Source of the DNA: Acidaminococcus fermentans
GTDB lineage: Bacteria > Bacillota_C > Negativicutes > Acidaminococcales > Acidaminococcaceae
NCBI GenBank assembly: GCA_004555735.1
Contig: SFHH01000048.1
Location: 1-16,305, forward strand
Length of the DNA: 16,305 nt
Direction of reading: 5' to 3'
This document shows positions 13,954 to 16,305 of the stretch, piece by piece (position 1 is the first letter of the stretch; each line of letters opens with the position of its first letter). A program made the translations under genes and the position numbers. Under the pieces are notes generated by a model. It saw only the letters and a list, made by a program, of their open reading frames with translations. It had not been told where the DNA came from and searched no databases.

Positions 13954-15069
13954 ATGAGTCCATGGCAGCTTTTCTGTCAGCAGGTCCGGTGCATCTGCCG
14001 GAAAGAACTGCTGGCCATCTGGAAAGACAAGGCTTTCCGGTATGTACTGGTGATTCCCACCCTGGTCCTAGGGGTGGTCTTCGGCTATACAGCCACCTTC
14101 AACGTGGAAAATGTGACCTATGCAGTGTTGGACCAAAGCCATTCGGAAGCCTCCACCTCTCTTCTGGCCACCCTGGACGGCACTCGTTTCTTCCAACGGG
14201 TGGCAGATATCCAGAATACAGCCCAGATCCAGGAACCCATCGATCAGGAAAAAGTGATGGTGGTCCTATCCATCCCGGCGGATTTTGAAGAAAAACTGGC
14301 CCGAGGTGAAAAGGCCCCGCTCCAAGTGATCACCGACGGCCGGAACACTATGACCGCCAGCCTGGCTTCCGCCTATACCTCCCGGGTTGTCCAGCAGTGG
14401 CTGGAAGCCCGGACGGGCCAGCATCCGCCCCTTTCTGTGGAAGCCCGGACCTGGTTCAACCCCAACCAGCTGACCCTGTGGTATTTTGCTCCTGGGATCC
14501 TGGGCCTCATGAGCTTTGCCCAGGTGATCCTCCTGGCCGGCATGTCCGTAGCCCGGGAACGGGAAGAAGGGACATTCGAACAGCTGCTGGTGACCCCGGC
14601 ACCGCCTTTGGTGCTGCTGATCGGGAAAGCTTTCCCTCCAGTGCTGGTGGGGATGATGCAGGGGACCCTGCTCCTGCTGCTGGATCTGTTCTGGTTCCAG
14701 GTGCCCTTTGAAGGGTCCTATCTGACCCTGTACTTGGTGCTGTTCATCTATTTTCTCAGTTCCACCGGCATTGGGCTGAGTATTTCTTCTGTATGCAGCT
14801 CTATGCAGCAGGTTCAGGTCTACACCTATGTGTATCTGATCCCCAATGCCCTTTTGAGCGGGGTGGCTACTCCGGTACGGAACATGCCCCAATTCCTCCA
14901 GTTCCTTACCTACGGGGATCCTCTCCGGTTCGCCTTGGATGCTATCCGCCGGATTTATTTCGAAGGAGCTGGGCTGGGGGCCATTGCCCTGGATCTGCTG
15001 CCTATGACCGTGGTGGCCGTCCTGACTCTGTGGCTGGCGGCAGTTTTATTCCGGAAGAATTTGGGGTAG
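13954..15069 (+). CDS. ABC-2 type permease 2 (YbhR-like)
   Basis: This 371-residue paralogue of the preceding permease has the same plan: a first membrane segment at about 29-47, an extracytoplasmic domain (about 48-175) and five further segments. REREEGTFEQLLVTPA is the cytoplasmic coupling motif. Both permeases share a WFN motif shortly before TM2 (TRLWFND in the first, ARTWFNP here), which suggests origin by duplication. The ATG directly follows the stop of the first permease (0 nt gap). Together they would form the membrane channel that hands substrate to the adaptor and outer-membrane channel. Confidence 0.9.
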   Translation: MSPWQLFCQQVRCICRKELLAIWKDKAFRYVLVIPTLVLGVVFGYTATFNVENVTYAVLDQSHSEASTSLLATLDGTRFFQRVADIQNTAQIQEPIDQEKVMVVLSIPADFEEKLARGEKAPLQVITDGRNTMTASLASAYTSRVVQQWLEARTGQHPPLSVEARTWFNPNQLTLWYFAPGILGLMSFAQVILLAGMSVAREREEGTFEQLLVTPAPPLVLLIGKAFPPVLVGMMQGTLLLLLDLFWFQVPFEGSYLTLYLVLFIYFLSSTGIGLSISSVCSSMQQVQVYTYVYLIPNALLSGVATPVRNMPQFLQFLTYGDPLRFALDAIRRIYFEGAGLGAIALDLLPMTVVAVLTLWLAAVLFRKNLG

Positions 15070-15072
15070 AAT

Positions 15073-16164
15073 GTGGAGGATTATATCCACAACCGGATGC
15101 CGGAATATATCCAGACTTTGTATGATGTGATCACCATCCCTTCTCCTACTGGAGGAGAAGAAAAAAAGGCTCAGTGGATCCTGGAACAGCTGAAAGCCGT
15201 GGGAGCCCAAGGGGCTTACCAGGACGAAGCCGGCAATGTGATCTATCCTCACTGCATCGAAGGGGTGGAAAAATTCCCCCTGTACACGGCCCATATGGAT
15301 ACGGTCTTTGCCGGGGTGGAGAAGATCATGCCGGAAATCGACGGCCATACCCTGAGGGCCCCTTCCTGCGGGGACAACAGTTCCGATGTGGCGGCCCTGC
15401 TGTTCCTGATCCGGATGATGCTGAACCTGAAGCTCCGGACCCCAGCGGTCTTTGCCTTCAATGTAGGGGAAGAAGGCCTGGGGAACCTGAAAGGGAGCCG
15501 GGCACTGACCGATGCCTTTGGGGACAGGCTGAGCTATTTCATGGCTGTGGACGGGAACAATGACCGGTTCGTGGATCTGGCAGTAGGATCCCGGCGTTAT
15601 GCCGTCCATGTGGTCACCGCCGGGGGACACAGCTATGCCGCTTTCGGGGCAGCCAACGCTATCAACGAAGCGGCAGGGATCATCCGAGATTTCTATGCCC
15701 TCCAGGTGCCCCAGGATCCCCGGACCACTTACAATGTGGGGACTATCCAGGGCGGGACTACGGTGAATTCCATTGCTGCTGAGGTAGAATTCACCGTGGA
15801 CATGCGGTCCGTTTCCCATACGGAGCTGGAAAAGCTGGATGCTTCTTTCCAGGCCATCCTGAAAGCCCACCAGAGAGTGGATGTGAAGATCGAGACCCTG
15901 CTCTTGGGAGAGCGCCCCTGCAGTGAAGGCGTGAGACATCACGAAATCTATGACCGAATCACCGCGATCCGGAAACGGGCCGGGCTGCAGACAGCATTCA
16001 GCGCCAGCAGTACCGATGCCAATATCCCTCTCAGCCGAAACATCCCGGCCATCGCTTTTGGTATCAGCAAAGGGAAGGGCGCCCACACCCTCCAGGAAGA
16101 ACTGGACATGACCAGCCTGGAACCGGGGCTGAAGCAGTTGGCCGCGTTTGTGTGGAATTTGTAG
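15073..16164 (+). CDS. M20-family metallopeptidase (PepT/ArgE-like)
   Basis: This 363-residue cytoplasmic zinc hydrolase of the M20 family shows the usual di-metal site. H74-x-D76 lies in TAHMDTV, D101 is the bridging residue in CGDNSSDVAAL, E133/E134 lie in GEEGLG, D160 in AVDGNND, and H338 in GAHTLQEE. A lid domain spans about residues 175-290 (GGHSYAAFG at its start, TVDMRS at its end). Members cleave di- or tripeptides or N-acyl amino acids; which applies here is not visible. The start is probably GTG at 15073, three nt after the permease stop; an ATG at 15097 (residue 9) is an alternative with GGAGGA too far away (16 nt). It is the last gene of the efflux operon and differs clearly from the M20D gene at 5824. 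Confidence 0.85.
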   Translation: MEDYIHNRMPEYIQTLYDVITIPSPTGGEEKKAQWILEQLKAVGAQGAYQDEAGNVIYPHCIEGVEKFPLYTAHMDTVFAGVEKIMPEIDGHTLRAPSCGDNSSDVAALLFLIRMMLNLKLRTPAVFAFNVGEEGLGNLKGSRALTDAFGDRLSYFMAVDGNNDRFVDLAVGSRRYAVHVVTAGGHSYAAFGAANAINEAAGIIRDFYALQVPQDPRTTYNVGTIQGGTTVNSIAAEVEFTVDMRSVSHTELEKLDASFQAILKAHQRVDVKIETLLLGERPCSEGVRHHEIYDRITAIRKRAGLQTAFSASSTDANIPLSRNIPAIAFGISKGKGAHTLQEELDMTSLEPGLKQLAAFVWNL

Positions 16165-16176
16165 GAGCTGCTGCTG

Positions 16177-16210
16177 AAAGAGGGGCTGTTGCATGCGCAA
16201 CAGCCTCTTT
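16177..16210 (+). terminator. Terminator of the efflux operon
   Basis: GGCTGTTGC (16184-16192) pairs with GCAACAGCC (16197-16205) around the loop ATGC. The stem extends through AAAGAGG/TCTTT with wobble pairs, and a T run (16208-16212) follows. It lies about 12 nt after the peptidase stop. Confidence 0.9.
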
Positions 16211-16214
16211 TTGA

Positions 16215-16246
16215 GGTCTCGGGTCTCGAGTCGTGAGTCTCGAGCC
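16215..16246. repeat. Degenerate 7-bp tandem repeat (RGTCTCG)
   Basis: Successive heptamers read GGTCTCG, GGTCTCG, AGTCGTG, AGTCTCG and partial AGCC. It is intergenic, just after the terminator. No coding role is visible. Confidence 0.6.
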
Positions 16247-16253
16247 GTTGGAT

Positions 16254-16282
16254 AGAACCTGTCCCCATGGCCAGGTTCTTTT
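16254..16282 (+). terminator. Second hairpin with T run at the right edge
   Basis: AGAACCTG (16254-16261) pairs with CAGGTTCT (16272-16279) around a 10-nt loop, followed by TTTT (16279-16282). It could be a back-up terminator or belong to a repeat element continuing past the window; AGAACC occurs again at 16291. Confidence 0.5.
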
Positions 16283-16305
16283 GAAGGTGTAGAACCAGTA
16301 TCGTG

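Noticed and set aside
15046..16200. 384-codon minus-strand frame opposite the M20 peptidase
   Set aside because: No family features, and the opposite strand has all M20 metal ligands and operon context.

Overview
The window reads as a chromosomal segment of a Gram-negative-type Firmicute (class Negativicutes). I suspect an Acidaminococcus- or Megasphaera-like genus, but this rests on gene content and not on a database match. Two things point there together. The segment carries a T-box riboswitch and strong Shine-Dalgarno sites, as in Firmicutes. It also encodes an outer-membrane efflux channel, which needs an outer membrane. The flavodoxin closely resembles the short-chain flavodoxin of Megasphaera elsdenii as I remember it. 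No tRNA, rRNA, IS element, prophage or CRISPR array was seen.

Layout, left to right. (1) A UPF0756/DUF441 membrane protein (+) faces a two-gene minus-strand unit (QueG-like iron-sulphur protein, then a HIT hydrolase) across a 15-bp-stem terminator. (2) Positions 6854 down to 1810 hold a tightly packed six-gene minus-strand operon: a MetN-like ATPase, an M20D amidohydrolase, a MetI-like permease, a MetQ-like lipoprotein, a DapA/NanA-family aldolase and a PPC/DUF296 protein. A strong promoter and a complete T-box leader (7187-6878) precede it. The specifier codon (TGC) and the tRNA-acceptor bulge (TGGA, matching discriminator U73) both indicate tRNA-Cys, so the operon should respond to cysteine starvation although its transporter looks like a methionine importer. 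(3) A two-gene minus-strand operon, DUF3793 protein then flavodoxin (8298-7265), has two near-palindromic operator-like 14-mers upstream. (4) From a near-consensus promoter at 8451-8479, a plus-strand operon encodes an outer-membrane channel, a HlyD-type adaptor, a double-ATPase ABC protein and two ABC-2 permeases (the YbhGFSR arrangement with its own TolC-like partner), followed after 3 nt by an M20 peptidase. (5) The right edge has a terminator, a degenerate 7-bp tandem repeat and a second hairpin.

How the parts work together. The first large operon looks like an import-and-degrade module for a cysteine-related compound: a binding lipoprotein, permease and ATPase bring it in, and the M20D enzyme would remove an N-acyl group. 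The aldolase-family enzyme and PPC protein have unassigned roles. The second large operon is a self-contained tripartite exporter spanning both membranes. The flavodoxin operon is a likely redox or iron-response unit.

The most interesting part is the cysteine T-box on a MetNIQ-like operon whose binding protein has lost the usual methionine-pocket residues. Three of the intergenic terminators also share a TGTTGC/GCAACA stem core.
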